Source: Thuidium tamariscinum (taxonomy: Eukaryota; Streptophyta; Bryopsida; Hypnales; Thuidiaceae). Taken from it: a DNA stretch of 64,000 nt. Below, in pieces: positions 46,684-58,345 of the stretch. The translations under genes and the position numbers were made by a program. The stretch covers positions 11,712,053 through 11,776,052 of the forward strand of contig OX344750.2 in assembly GCA_947034885.2 (NCBI GenBank), in the 5' to 3' direction. How positions within the stretch are numbered: the first letter of the stretch is position 1; the number at the start of each line of letters is the position of its first letter. The notes beneath the pieces are model-generated. The model had not been told where the DNA came from. It did no database searches and saw only the letters and a list, made by a program, of their open reading frames with translations.

Positions 46684-47190
46684 AAATAAATGTTTTTGAA
46701 AAAGTTGTACATACTAGTCTTGTTTGTATGATTAAAATTTCATATCAATTCAAGGAATCATCAGTAATTGAGAAGCATTTAAGTAGAGGGAAGATCATCC
46801 ATAGATGTCATAGATGTCTTTTTTATAACTTTTTCTACTATTTTTTCACATTGCAAAACAATCCTACAAATACAATGAGTCAATTGAATGATATTCTTTT
46901 TTACCAATGTGTTTTTCTGTTGGTTTTGAATCCTTTTATATTTTAATTTGATTTGAATAGGTTTATAATTCAAATTTCACCTCTAAATGTGTTCTAGATT
47001 AATTTGAGCAACTTTTTCTAGCACTAAAACATTGTAATTTTGAAATCCATGTGGACAAATGATTCCAAATTTAATTCACGTCTTCTACAACAATCACACT
47101 ACAAAATTGTACAATTGAGATTTCATACCTTAGTGACATTTAGACTTATAATACTTGAAAAGTAAAGATGCCTTTGAACACCATAAGACT
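46684..47190. other. AT-rich intergenic DNA
   Basis: Nothing recognised other than the element end that follows. Confidence 0.5.
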
Positions 47191-47208
47191 TAGGCATTTA
47201 GGGATTAA
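47191..47208. mobile_element. Right end of a TTAA/CCCCTAAA element
   Basis: TAGGCATTTAGGGA followed by TTAA (47205-47208). The left partner was not identified. Confidence 0.4.
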
Positions 47209-47247
47209 GTGCATGATCTAATGGCTCAATTCCTCAACATTTGCAAA

Positions 47248-47346
47248 CACTAGAAGAAAACCTTATTGCTTTTAATATAATCTATATGATGTTTTTGTTT
47301 CCTATTACATAAAAACATCAATCTTTAGAAAAAAATTCTTCTAGTA
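47248..47346. mobile_element. Short CACTA-type MITE, 99 bp
   Basis: CACTAGAAGAAAA at the left and the inverse TTCTTCTAGTA at the right (last base changed), with AAA on each side. The inner part GATGTTTTTGTTTCCTATTA pairs with ATAAAAACATC. Same terminus as 29493-29709. Confidence 0.65.
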
Positions 47347-48107
47347 AAAAACTAGAGCTCAAGGTTGAATGATCCTTATCAACTACAATCACCCAATCTA
47401 CTTAGTTTCAAATTTTTGATGATTGGGTTTAAACCAAACTTATTAGTTCTACATCCTTAACCTTCTAATGTCATTGAAGACTCTAAATACTTGATGGATG
47501 ACAAAGAGTCCTTCTATATGAAAGAGAATTGCACATGTTCAGCTCAAGAAATAGTACTAGGAATCTAGTTTCAAAACTCTACTTTTGAATCTTTTTTTAA
47601 TTTTTTTCCAAAATTGTTGAATTGTAATGTTTTTGATACTTTAAAGGTAGTATATATTGTATAGAAAAGTTAAATTGATATCCTTCTTTTAAACTTTTCT
47701 ATCAAAATTTTTTTAGTGTGATCTCAAAGACTGCACCAATTGCACTATAATGTTTATTACTATCACACCTCATTTTGTTAAAAAAAATCTACACTATTTT
47801 AAACATTTTTATAATAGTTTGATTTTTTCATAGAGATTGCTTCAAAAAATTACATGTAATTACTTTATTTCCATTTCTTTAATTATGACAAAATGACGTT
47901 GAATTTGGGATATATATTATTGAATGAGAAAAATATCAAATTTTTGAGACTTGTATTTAAACATAGAAAACTAATGAAGTTTGACTACACAAGAACATGA
48001 AGTATCCTTTTAGGTGGGTTTAAAGTGACAAGACTATCAATTTTTATTTATTTTTAGGTGTCAATTAAATACATAAGTAATTAGTTTGTTTTTCTCAAGG
48101 ATCAAGT
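47347..48107. other. AT-rich intergenic DNA
   Basis: Nothing recognised. Confidence 0.55.
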
Positions 48108-48287
48108 CATGAGAGAAAATTTGAGGCCAATAGAAGGCCCTTTCAGCTACAGTTTGATGGGGCACATAAACTAAGCTGACTACTCACCTTATAGATTTTC
48201 TAACTACTTTTTGGACTGATTTTTCTTCTAATTGCACATTTCATTGTAGCTAAAAGGGCCTTCTCTAGCCTCAAATTTTCTCTCATG
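48108..48287. mobile_element. 180-bp hairpin MITE, CATGAGAGAAAATTTGAGGC ends
   Basis: The 45-bp arms CATGAGAGAAAATTTGAGGC...GAAGGCCC..CAGCTACA pair with the inverse at 48240-48287. No clear flanking duplication. No other copy seen in the window. Confidence 0.7.
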
Positions 48288-48357
48288 TATCTTAGTTGAT
48301 AACTTAATCCCAATGATCAAAACTAGTTCCCTAAAGCTACCCTTTGTCCATCTTTAA

Positions 48358-49009
48358 CCCCTAAATGTCTAAGTCTTTTTTAGCTTCTTGGAATTTGCTC
48401 TAAATTGAACTAAAAGCCAAAATTGTGCTATGCTTTATCAATTTTGTTAAATTTATGACCGTACAAGTTCAAACTAGACATGTTAAGATTACTTAGGTAA
48501 AGAAAATACAACATTATCACTTATGGATGAAGAAATTATAATGTTTGATCATGAAGGTGTTAAAATTGCAAAAGTGACTTGAAGTCTTTTGATCTTATTC
48601 TCACACGTCAAATCTATAAAGTTGGTAACCAAAAAATATGAGGTTGAAGGGCCCAAGACGCATAACCCCAATCAATTTAGGGCTTTTCAAAATTTGCTCT
48701 ACAATTTTTTTAAATGAATTTCTAATGCAATTTTGTATTCAAGATCTAGTGTATTTGAATGAGTCTCATTTCCAAGAGCCCTAAAGATTATGGAAAGTCA
48801 AGATTGCCATGAATACCCTTGCACAAAATCTTGAATGGAAAAATCATAATCAATCATTTTCACAACCAGGTTTCTGATACTTAAACAAGACTTCAAAAAT
48901 AAGTTTTCAAAAATATAAAATACTAAAAATAGCAACTTGGTTAAATTTTATTTAGCTTCAAAGTTTTGCAAACACCAAATTCCTTTGCATTGGCATGGGC
49001 ATTTAGGGG
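48358..49009. mobile_element. TTAA/CCCCTAAA element, 652 bp
   Basis: TTAA (48354-48357) then CCCCTAAATGTCTAAG; right end GGGCATTTAGGGG then TTGA, one base off TTAA. Shorter than other members, non-coding. Confidence 0.6.
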
Positions 49010-49549
49010 TTGAAGGATTAACATCTCTGTAGGACTGAGCTTGCAGTGACCATGTATTCAAAACTCCTCAATCCTTCCTTCTTTATAAAATTGTGCTTTA
49101 TTTGTCGTCATCTATTAATGAAATCTTCTTCAAGGTTATTTTCCAAACATAGAACTCATGTCTTCAACAACTTACAAAATTTCCAAATTTTCTAAATGTT
49201 TACTTTACTCATGTTGTTTTGAGATTCTTTATGTAAAGATTTGAAATTAATCAAGTTATACTCAATTTTTTAACAAAAGTAAAGAAAATTCACACCAAAT
49301 ACAAGGGATTTTTTTTCGTAAATTTCAAATTTTCATCATGATTATATATTGTAGTGTTGAATATTACAACTTACAACTATTACAAGGTGTACCAAGTTAT
49401 TGTATTGTAATAAATTCAGAAATTTAATCTTATACTCACAATTGCAAACTACTTTGTAATCATTATCTTTAGGAACATCTCAAAGTTTTCTAGGTGCGTA
49501 GAAACTAAAGTTAAAAATTTTCAAATGAATACATGAAATTTGAATAAAA

Positions 49550-50044
49550 GAAAAAAAAAATTTAAGAGAAAATTAAGTTGCATGATCCAAAATTGAAAAA
49601 ATAAAAATTTCCTAATTTAAAGATGCTTCTTCTCCAATAAATTTCATCTTCAAGAAAATATTTTGATTTCTCTTCAAGTGTACCTTGGTAGTACACTTTG
49701 AGCACATGTGGAAGTTGGACCGTTTAATATTTTCAAAAAATCTTTTTAGGGATTGTGTGAATCTAATATGCATGCCAATTTTCAGCTCAAAATTTGATTT
49801 TTTGGGTCAAAAATAGGACTAAAAACCTCCAAAATGGCCAGAGTAGACACCCAGTTGGAGGCAGTTTACAAATAGTATTTTTTTTTTAAATTGAAAAAAT
49901 TACACAACATGTAAAACTTTTGTGTGCACCTTCATTCTAGATTTCAAGTCAAAAAAACAAAAGATGAAAAAGTTATGAACAAAAAACGACCTAGTAAATG
50001 TCAAGGGGACAAAAAAGAGGACAAGAGTTTCTTGCAATCACCCT
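49550..50044. mobile_element. Diverged copy of the AGGGTGAATGCAAG MITE, right part
   Basis: It ends AAGAGTTTCTTGCAATCACCCT and shares interior words with 45174-45899 (AAAAACCTCCAAAATGGC, GATTTCAAGTCAAAA). The left terminus is unclear. Confidence 0.5.
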
Positions 50045-50599
50045 TATAAGCTCACAAACTTTATATTATGACAAAAATTGTCAATTTTAGGGAGGATTTT
50101 CAATGCTTTCTAAATAGATTTTAAAGTTAGAAATTACATTTTTGTTAGGTGTCTCCCAACGTAAAAGAATTGTTTAAGCATATTATAATCAAGTTTTGTA
50201 ACCACAAAGCAAAAGAGTTAGACTGTACTACACTATATTAAATTTATCTTATAGCTAGAATATTCCTAGTAAATTCTAAAAATATTATGACTTTATTACA
50301 ACTTAATGATTTGTATAGACCATACATTTCAAATGTATATAGAATATCAAAAGAACATCATTAATTTCTTAATGTAACAAGGATGGTTTGGTTTGTAAAA
50401 AGTCACCTTTGGGCTATAATGATTTTATATGTGGATTGTATACATCTTATTTAAAGGAGAATTTTTATTTTGTCTATAAATGTAACAATGATTATTAGAG
50501 AGACTCTGTAAATCACTTATTATGTTTATTGCAATTTGGTCTAGTATTGCTCATTTTTTAAAGAGTAATTCAAAATTAATTTTCATTTTTTATAACTAA

Positions 50600-51211
50600 A
50601 GTGAAATTGGGACAATGTTTAGACATTAAAGGAAACCATGCCCTGGAAATATCAAGTCCAAAATTATTATCTAAATAGGAGAACTATAAAATTGCAAAGT
50701 CTTAAGAAAATTGATACAATAACATTTAAATAATTAATAAATATTGAAACTAAAAGCTAAAAACACTAGAAATTGAACAATTTTTAGAACTTTTTGAAGA
50801 GAACATTCCATTTAAGAAATGAAGACAAATTACATTAGGATGTCTAGTAGTATGTATGAAAGGCACTTGTCTTTGTATGGAACAAGAGTGAACCATACTC
50901 ACTATTTTAAGGTAGATAAACAATATTTTCATATCTTAAAAAAAACATAGACCTTGAAATTGATCTCAAATTATAAATTCTCGGTATTCTATACTTCAAA
51001 AAAAAATTTAATTTTAAATTTTAAAAATTAATCATTGAATAGAAAGTGTATCTATTGAATAGAAAATAGAATAATAAGAACACATAATCTATCTTCCACC
51101 TTTGAAATTTTAAGTCTATAAGCTTTTCAATTCAAAAATTATAGAAGGGATATGATATATGTACAATATGTGACTACAAAAGAGGATTTAAGAGTCTTGT
51201 GGAATCACCCT
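50600..51211. mobile_element. Old copy of the AGGGTGAATGCAAG MITE
   Basis: It ends AAGAGTCTTGTGGAATCACCCT; interior GGAGAACTATAAAATTGCAA and CTTAAGAAAATTGAT parallel 45345-45375. Strongly diverged; start approximate. Confidence 0.4.
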
Positions 51212-52157
51212 CAACCAACAATAAATTTAAATTCTTAGAAACCCTTCTATATACAATGGTTTTTAAAGGTTATTAATGCATTTATAAATTGAATATAAAT
51301 AATAGAAAAATTAAGTTTTTCTAATTGGCAAAACTTTTTTCTACTATTAATTTAATCAATTTTTTAGGCCAATTTTTTTTCACACCAACAAAATTTTATA
51401 AGACTTTGTAGCATAAAGAATTAGATAATTGCAAGAAACTTTTTTTGTAATTTGATGCATTTCTTGGTTTTTGAAAATTAGTACTATTGGTACTATAAAT
51501 TTCTAAGACTTTTAAAATCAAGGACCATAAGAAATTTAGGTTTAATCCTAAAAGCATGCCTTTTGGGTAAGTTTGTCTTGCAAGGATTAAGGGTTTGATC
51601 TTGCAAAGAGATTGATGACAAAATGTGTCATGTATTAGTATTGTTCATCAACCATACTTAACAAATAAATGGTTTAAGAAATCTAGTTATTAACACAACA
51701 TGGTCTTGTCTATATATTTGATACATAAGGTATATGAATTGAAGTGTAGAGTAGTGGCAAGAGCTTGTATTGAATGACGCATTAATGATCCCAATTTAGA
51801 TCATTAATAAAACTCCCTAAATGTCTCAAAAAACTATCAAATGGTCACATATTCTACATGTATGGTGTTTTATCTAAAAATGATATTAAGGTTAAGATGT
51901 TCAAAAAGAGATTCCAATGATTGATGATAATTGTTGAAATACAATTCCAATGGTGCATGTCTTGACATATATTTTGATATTCTTGGAATCAAATTGACTA
52001 TTGACTATAGAAAGTACATAGTCCCCCCCCCTTTTAGGGTTCAATAGTTCCAAACTATAGTAGAATTTGATCCTCTTGGCTTTTCCAAATGGATTGAAGA
52101 TGGAAAAGTGTGGTACTATATGGAACATTGACTATGCAATTGACATTCATTTGGTGA
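51212..52157. other. AT-rich intergenic DNA
   Basis: No gene. A run of nine C lies at 52022-52030. Confidence 0.5.
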
Positions 52158-52161
52158 CTAA

Positions 52162-53146
52162 CCCCTAAATGCCCAAGTTTATGTTTCCATCAAAATTGCT
52201 CCAAAACTGTCATTTTTAGGAGAACTACCAAATTTTAGAAATTTTTTTTTTTGGAAAAGTGTAACTAGAGGATCTTTCAGTTCGCTTGTTTAAGAAGATG
52301 TAGAAAAAATCAAAAATTTCCACTATGTAGATTCTAGGGGAGGACACTTCCCGGTTTTTAATAACCTACGTGCGGCGGAAGATAGGGTACATTTAAATAA
52401 TCTTGGGTAAAATTTATAAGAAATTTATATATAAAATAGGAGACATTAAAAAGGCAAAGTGTTTTAAAAATAAAATAGGGATGATAATATGGCTGATTTT
52501 TCCGCTTTATGGTAAAATAGGGACTCTTTTAATGTTGCCAAGTAATGATTACAAGTAATTGATAGCCCCCCTAAAAATACCCCACCGCCGCACGTGGATC
52601 CTCCAAATACACAAGAAGTGTCCTCCCCGGGTGTAGATTGCAAGATATTAGTGTTTGAAGTTACAAAAATCCTTTTTTACCACTGCAAAAATCCAAGCAG
52701 TTGCATTTCATAAGGCCACATTTGTATGAAAAAAATGTCCAAAATGATTGTAATTCTTTGGATTCATTCTTCAATTCAAGTTGGCTACACGCTTGAAAAT
52801 TTTCAAATCAATTTGAAATTGTACAACATGTACAAAAAAAATAATAAGTAGAAAGAAGTAGAGAATGATTCAAAATACTAAATTGTTAAGAATTTATTTT
52901 TGAAATTGAAGCTTGCCAATTCCAATGGTTCAAATGTTGTAATAAATAATCTACCTCCAAATTTTCTTTTCCCAAAAATATTGAAAATTGAGTAAAAAAA
53001 AAGGACTTCAAAGTTTATTTTAGAGTAGAAAATCCATAACTACCTACAAACTAAAACTCTTCATAACTTTTGACTCATTAATCCAAATGGAATGATTTAA
53101 GACTTTCCATATATATATAAATTCATGAAACCAATTTTTAAAAAAA
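52162..53146. mobile_element. TTAA/CCCCTAAA element with a nested insertion, right end lost
   Basis: CTAA then CCCCTAAATGCCCAAG opens a copy of the 10619 type (TTGCTCCAAAACTGTCATTT, GTTGGCTACACGCTTG). It is interrupted by the element at 52334-52631 and loses its right end where the GTGAGC-type element begins (53147). More diverged than the 10619/59668 pair. Confidence 0.65.
52334..52631. mobile_element. 298-bp hAT-like MITE nested in a TTAA element
   Basis: Terminal repeats CTAGGGGAGGACACTTC and (inverse of right) CCCGGGGAGGACACTTC; a second inverted block, CACGTGCGGCGG-like, lies 30 bp further in on each side. The 8-bp direct repeat TGTAGATT flanks it (52326-52333 and 52632-52639), and the uninterrupted homologue at 59.8 kb has TGTAGATT once, proving the insertion. 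An 8-bp duplication suggests hAT; no transposase. Confidence 0.8.
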
Positions 53147-53358
53147 TATGTGAGCTTGTGAGCTTCTAATATGTATATAAGTAGATATACTACCACCTTT
53201 GAAGGTGTTTATAGTAAAAATGCCTATAATATAGGTACCTATAGTATATATACACTCTTATCATAGAAGGTTTCTATAGTTTGAGCACCTATACTAAAGG
53301 TGTATCATCTTTGAAGCTCACAAGCTCACACTTCTATGCTCACATACTAGCAACCGTG
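53147..53358. mobile_element. Short GTTGCTA/GTGAGC-family element
   Basis: Right end GCTCACATACTAGCAACCGTG; left end TATGTGAGCTTGTGAGC lacks the outermost 11 bases. Inside are repeats of CACCTATAGTATA and GCCTATAATATAGGTACC as in 22-242. It truncates the preceding TTAA element. Confidence 0.6.
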
Positions 53359-53524
53359 ACACCCATAACCATCAATGTACCCATTCTTTGACACTAAAGT
53401 TTCCTTATAAAGTCTCCAAGAGTATCTAGAAACCATCTGCATGCTTAATTGTGGTTGATAGGCTTTGATTTTTTAGATTTTGGTATGAGAATCATTGAAG
53501 CATACTTATTAAAATGTGATTTAG

Positions 53525-53720
53525 GATGCTCTAGGGAGTTCTACTTTGAAAATTTATAAAAATTAGATGCCCTATCTAAAAATTCTCTTTTCGGGAGAAA
53601 CTTCTTGATTTTCAATTTTTAATATTGAAAAAATTCTTTTTCAAGTAAAGATGCTTCTAACTTTGTTGAATTTTGACAATTATGGGTGCTACTACCTAGG
53701 ATTTTCTTAGGCAAATAAAA
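53525..53720. repeat. Dispersed repeat, copy 1
   Basis: Shares TAGGGAG, CTTTGAAAATTT.TA.AAATTA and GATGC.TC.AAC..TG.TGAATT with 61485-61690. Diverged; it overlaps the 3' part of the decayed minus-strand coding region. Confidence 0.45.
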
Positions 53721-54720
53721 TAATAAATGACTAATTTCTTTAAGAAAAATGGGCAATTTCAAGCCTATAAAAAAGTGAGAATTAATTAATTTTTTAAATG
53801 CCAGACTATAATCATGGCCCTCCACACTATTGCTACAAAGCTTCGAAAACCTCATTTCATCATCATGCAAAGCCGATACATACAAAAATTATATACTCCA
53901 AATTGCATATTCATAATTGAACTCCTTCAATTAAAGCCCCAAAATGAAAAAAGTCAGACAACTTAAAACCTTCTCGAAAGGAAGATCACAAAGCATAGCC
54001 ATTTGTCCAAAAACAAGAAACAAAACAAAATGCTACTAAGTTACATTGGCTATGAACCTCCTTTCTCCATCGGTAAGCATGTAGAACGTCACTAACTTAC
54101 AACCAGCTCGGGTTTTTTCTAGCACCATGGGGCTAGATTGCACCATTTCAAAATAAATGTCTTTTTCCACTAGAAATTTTTCAGTTCTCTTTAAAATATA
54201 GATGAAGTCGCCAAATTTGGATTAAAAAATGTATGAATATGATAGAAAAGTGTTTTTAAGTCCAAAAGACGGATGAATGTTGAAATAAGGGAGGAGGTCC
54301 ATAAATCGACCATCTAAGGGCTGGAGTAGAATTTTGGGCAGGTCAAATATCTTGAAATATTTTTCAGTGAGTTTTCCTTGAAAGATAGCTTGAATAGGCA
54401 TCTAACCCAAGTCGTTTCATATTTTTTTGGAGCTCTCTTGAATTAGTTATCAAATTCTAAAGTTGAAAGGGCATAGGGCTCTAAAATGGTGCCCTAGCTA
54501 AAATGTACTCTCTCAGTACACTGCTGAAGCCTACAAAAATGCAACATGTACAAATACTATACATTTAAGATAGGGCACCATTTTAGAACCCGCTCCATTT
54601 AAGAGCCTCCTCCTATACTATGCTTCACCAAATTTGAAGTGATCACCATATTGGCACTTTCTCAAAAAGTTAAAAAAAATGGGCTGCTTACAACAGGCAC
54701 ACTCCAAAATGACAGGGTTA
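53619..54720 (-). pseudogene. Decayed coding region, same unknown family as 35.6-36.8 kb
   Basis: Protein-like minus-strand sequence with several breaks. Pieces include an 88-codon frame at 53885-53619 (MYVSALHDDEMRFSKLCSNS), a stretch at 54155-54045 ending GCKLVTFYMLTDGERRFIAN, one near 54400-54280 (MPIQAIFQGKLTEKYFKIFD, then PLDGRFMDLLPYF) and one near 54860-54740 (HPPLLNRARNSSTIIREG). The DGRFxxLLPYxF motif links it to the + strand remnant at 36.0 kb. Whether it was a host gene or an element gene is unknown. A small inverted-repeat element (54476-54591) lies within it. Confidence 0.4.
54476..54591. mobile_element. 116-bp inverted-repeat element
   Basis: GGGCTCTAAAATGGTGCCCT at the left and the inverse AGGGCACCATTTTAGAACCC at the right, one mismatch. 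It may be a very small MITE. No clear target duplication. Confidence 0.6.
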
Positions 54721-55189
54721 GGAGTCTTGAATGAATGCGTGCACTAGCTACACAGGTCTGGAGCATGATGTTTGGTTCCAAACTAAGCAAAATAATCCCT
54801 CCCGAATAATGGTTGAAGAATTTCTGGCTCTGTTCAGGAGTGGAGGATGTCCAATATTAGCACATTCAACTATCAAATGACTTCGACCAAAATCTTGATA
54901 AAATGCCAATATTCTATTAAAAATGGCACCGAAAATGAAGGGTGAAAATGGGCAATTTTATTAAATTGGCATGATTCTCGTCACCCAAAATTGTGATTCA
55001 TTTGCACAAAGTTGTAAATTTACATCTTGTATGAAGACATTTAGAAGAAGAGAATATTTTATGTTTTAGAAAAAACAAGTAATTGCATCTTTGAATAGTA
55101 TTGTTTAGTACAAGAATTTCAATAGAATATTATGCAATAAAGAACATATACAATGTGACAAAAAGAAGTAGTCACTGCTATTTGATTAA
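54592..55189. other. AT-rich spacer with coding relics
   Basis: Apart from the minus-strand relic near 54740-54860 described above, nothing recognised. Confidence 0.4.
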
Positions 55190-55530
55190 TTTTCCTAAAC
55201 CCTCTCATTAGAAAAATCAACAGCCGTTGGATTTGAATTAAGGAAAATCCCCCCCCCCTCCAAGAAAAATCAACAACCGTCGGATACCGATACGGATATC
55301 GGATACAGATATTGAATATGAATATAGAATATTGGTGCTATTACTAAATATGTATACCAATACTTAAAATATTTAAAACATTGATACTGAATACTGATAT
55401 GGTATACATATTATCATATCATTTATCTCATATCCTTTGTCTCGATGAGCTAAAAAATTGTGTCATAATGAGCTCATTTCTCCCATATCCTTTGTCTCAA
55501 TGAGTTCAAAAGAGGCGCCTCACCACAATG
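55190..55530. repeat. Dispersed repeat with C run and GATACGGATA microsatellite
   Basis: Two copies of GAAAAATCAACARCCGTYGGAT separated by a C run, then a GATACNGATATNGAATA tract. Same family as 34830-35320 (inverse) and 57893-58345. Confidence 0.5.
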
Positions 55531-55559
55531 AAGGGTTTTTGAAGTTTGATGACTTGATC

Positions 55560-56105
55560 ATAAGTTTTCTAGACTTGAATGGAATATGAAACCTTTTACC
55601 ATCGTCACAACAAGAGCCTCGTGTACAATGAAATCCAACCTCCTTCTACACTCTACATCATGACTTACAACATCTCCAAATCACTTTTATTCAAAATTCT
55701 CTTTAACATGAACAACATTGCTACGCATCAAGTATGCCACAAACTTTGTTGTTCTAAAATAGAAAGTATTGAAAGCCTACACTAGACATGCAATTGCATT
55801 TGTCAACACTCGCACTAATAAGAATTTTATTAATTTAGAATTACATAAAGAACATATATAGTGATGGATTTTGGAGAATGATTACGTGGTTATAACCTCA
55901 ACAAATATAGATGGAACAAAATCCTCACCTTGTCATTACAACAATAAAAGCTTGAGGTACAATACATTCAACTTCTTTCTACACTCTACTTAAAAACTTA
56001 AACATCCCGAAATCAACCATATCCAAATCTCTCTTTAACATTGACAACATTACCATCAAATATGCCACATACATTTTGCCCTACAATCAAAAAAACACAA
56101 AAAAC
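55560..56105. repeat. Two diverged direct copies, about 330 bp apart
   Basis: 55565-55780 and 55900-56105 share ACCATCGTCACAACAA / ACCTTGTCATTACAACAA, TACACTCTAC, CATCTCCAAATCACT / CATCCCGAAATCAACC and CAACATTGCTACGCATCAAGTATGCCACA. Open frames inside are Thr/Asn/His-rich and unsupported. Confidence 0.55.
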
Positions 56106-56225
56106 AAAAAACAACCAAGTTCTAAAACTACAAATTAAAGCATGTCACCCGTCACCCAAGCTCACACCCATTGCCAAAAAACTTTTATCCCTCTCACCAA
56201 CCGCATTCAACTCCTCCCCTCATTA

Positions 56226-56633
56226 GAGCATCCCCATGCTTGCACGTCAAAGGGCTGAAAAATGATAATGTAGCGTGTTTGCCCTGTGAAACTCCCCCAT
56301 GCTAGGCACTCCAAACAAAATATTTAGCCTAAAAACACTTCAAAGTAACAATTGCACTCAACTGTTGTGTTTCTTCCCCGTGGCTCACTAAATCTTGATT
56401 TCTTCAATTTTGGCACACTCTCAAGGAATGTTAGCCATTCGAAGCTTGGAGGCCCAACATTTGGCCTGACATCTTTCACCTGGCTTCATAAAGGTAATTC
56501 TTTGGCTTGAGAGATGTGTTTAGTGAGTGAATTAAGAGTGTAAGCATGGGGCATGAAGCACCTTCACTAACCATCAACCCATGTCAAACCCCATTTAGCG
56601 CCCCTGCTTGAGGGGTCTGGCATGGGGATGCTC
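56226..56633. mobile_element. Tourist/Harbinger-like MITE, 408 bp, TTA duplication
   Basis: GAGCATCCCCATGCTTGCAC at the left and the inverse CATGGGGATGCTC at the right, with TTA on both sides (56223-56225 and 56634-56636), the classic PIF/Harbinger signature. The interior is non-coding with TGGCACACTC and GTAAGCATGGGGCATGAAGC. Confidence 0.8.
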
Positions 56634-56697
56634 TTACCCCTAAACATAAAACTTACTAACACTTTAGGTAAGAGCTCCCTTCCATTGAAGATATTTA

Positions 56698-56969
56698 AGG
56701 TAGGTACACCCAAAAGGCCACTTATTCATACTGAGCCTAGTTCTTGCTATTAATGAGTTCAAATTTTTATTTAGTCTTGTTGGCAAGTGAAAGCATGTTC
56801 CAATGCACCAAAGAACGCAGGATTTGGATACCGTATGCAAAAGTTATTAACAGTCAAAGTCTGTTTCTGAAAGCGCCATCTACAGTCTGTGAACATGACT
56901 GATTTCGGAAATGTATGTGCACTGTAGATGGCGCTTTTAGGAACAGGGCGCTTTTGGGTGTACCTACCT
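56698..56969. mobile_element. 272-bp MITE, TA duplication, AGGTAGGTACACCC ends
   Basis: The ends AGGTAGGTACACCCAAAAG and inverse CTTTTGGGTGTACCTACCT are flanked by TA on both sides. A second inverted pair, AAGCGCCATCTACAGT / ACTGTAGATGGCGCTT, lies at 56870-56940. The TA duplication suggests Tc1/mariner. The terminal bases read AG then GTAGGT, a plant splice-donor consensus, on entry from either side. Confidence 0.75.
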
Positions 56970-57057
56970 TAGCACAAATGTCAGTGGATATTTTCTTCAT
57001 TTCCTCCAACCCATAACCCCTGATCACGGAATGGAGTTCTTCTACAGTCTTTGTCAT
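56970..57057 (-). pseudogene. Exon-like fragment, unknown protein
   Basis: On the minus strand MTKTVEELHSVIRGYGLEEM then KKISTDICAK runs up to the MITE edge at 56969. Charged, helical, protein-like. The frame is open back to a possible acceptor near 57097 (TCTGTAG). The downstream part is replaced by the MITE. No family recognised. Confidence 0.35.
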
Positions 57058-57245
57058 TGATACCGGGTTAATCCTTCCTCTTGCTGGGAATGATTTCTAC
57101 AGACCACACAAGGGCTCCTCTTGCTCCGTCTCTAGTGACCTGTGTCTTGGGGGCCTGCAATCTATGTCCCAACATCAAAAACTAAACAAGCGACGGCAGC
57201 TCGCCAAAATATTTACCATGACTCAATATCTCAAATCAATATAGC

Positions 57246-57770
57246 TCAGGGTTGTTGAGCATCTGTAGTTTCATTAGTTTGTGTCTCAAATTGGCCTATT
57301 TCAGTGAGCACGGATACAGTAGCACTGGTGGAAGGCCACGAAAATGACGTACTGGTCACAGGAGATTCATTTACTGGAGTGTGGGCCTCTTGATCGCTGA
57401 AATAATCAAACCCTGCAATCTCAAACATGATCGAATACTGGATACAAATGATTTAGTCTTCATTCTATTCCTGTGCAAGGATGACATGAGTCTAGAGTGA
57501 AGTGGGCGGTATTTGGTCCCCACATATCGTATGATATTGCATTCCGAATGAAACCAATTCCACCCAGGAGAGATCAAATGCCCTGAAGTTCGAAATCCAT
57601 TCACAAGCGGATGATGTTCAAATTCAGCACATTCGACCCCCAAATGCTTTTCAATGGCAGAGTCTATTGATTGCGGTGCAGTACGGAGAGAAGTAAAGTT
57701 CGTAGTCCATGCAAGATTTCTCACCTTTTCCTCCACCCACAATTCTCAGCTCCAATTCAGGCTCAGCCAT
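57246..57770 (-). CDS. Two-exon model, short acidic protein, ERF-locus relative
   Basis: Exon 1, 57770-57725, reads MAEPELELRIVGGGK and ends at an AAAAG/GTGAGA donor; exon 2, 57412-57246, follows a TTGCAG acceptor and reads GFDYFSDQEAHTPVNESPVT, then STSFSWPSTSATVSVLTEIG, to TGA. Phases agree, giving 70 residues. The Ser/Thr/acidic composition suits the tail of a transcription factor. Exon 2 has a paralogous relic at 42325-42430, beside the AP2/ERF fragment, so this may be the tail of an ERF-type gene whose DNA-binding exon is gone. It may equally be two exons of a larger broken gene. Confidence 0.35.
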
Positions 57771-57892
57771 GGACTGTTGACCTGTGCATCAAATAATGAA
57801 GAAGTCAAGCAAATCCGCCAGGAAGCCAATGCATGGAAAAACAAGGACTATCTGGGGTGACTTGCCTGTCACCCTCAGGTTTTCAATTTGTG

Positions 57893-58345
57893 GTCCCCCC
57901 TCCCCAAAAATCAAGAGCCGTTGGATGGGGAAAAAAATTTCCCCCCCTTCAACGAAAAATCAGGAGTCGTTGGATGGGGATACGTATATGTATATGTATA
58001 CAGAATACATATATGTATACATATATATAAATATGTATGCAGATATGTATATAAAATACAAATACAAAATACAAATAAAGATACATACATGAATACAAAT
58101 ACACATTTATCCCATAATGTTTGCAACTCCCCACACCCATGAAAATTACAAGAAGGGGGGTGGGTAAGTAAAAATTTAAAATTTAAAATTTAAAATTCTT
58201 AATCCCCCCCCCCCCCGCCCCCGCCCCAAATTAAAATTTTAAAATTTTTGGGGAGGGGGGAGAAGGGGTGAATTAAAAATAAAAAATTTTAAAATTAATC
58301 ATGGTGCATAGTTTCTCACTATGATGCACCATGAAGTGGCTGTAA
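57893..58345. repeat. Dispersed repeat with long C runs and ATATGTATAC microsatellite
   Basis: Two GAAAAATCARGAGYCGTTGGAT blocks, a 130-bp TATGTATACAGAATAC-type tract, TTTATCCCATAATG, AAAATTTAAAATTT repeats and a run of 13 C at 58204-58216. Same family as 55190 and 34830. The Tyr/Ile/His-rich frames here are products of the simple sequence. Confidence 0.55.

Noticed and set aside
57833-58142. Tyr/Ile/His-rich frames on both strands
   Set aside because: Translations of an ATATGTATAC simple-sequence tract.
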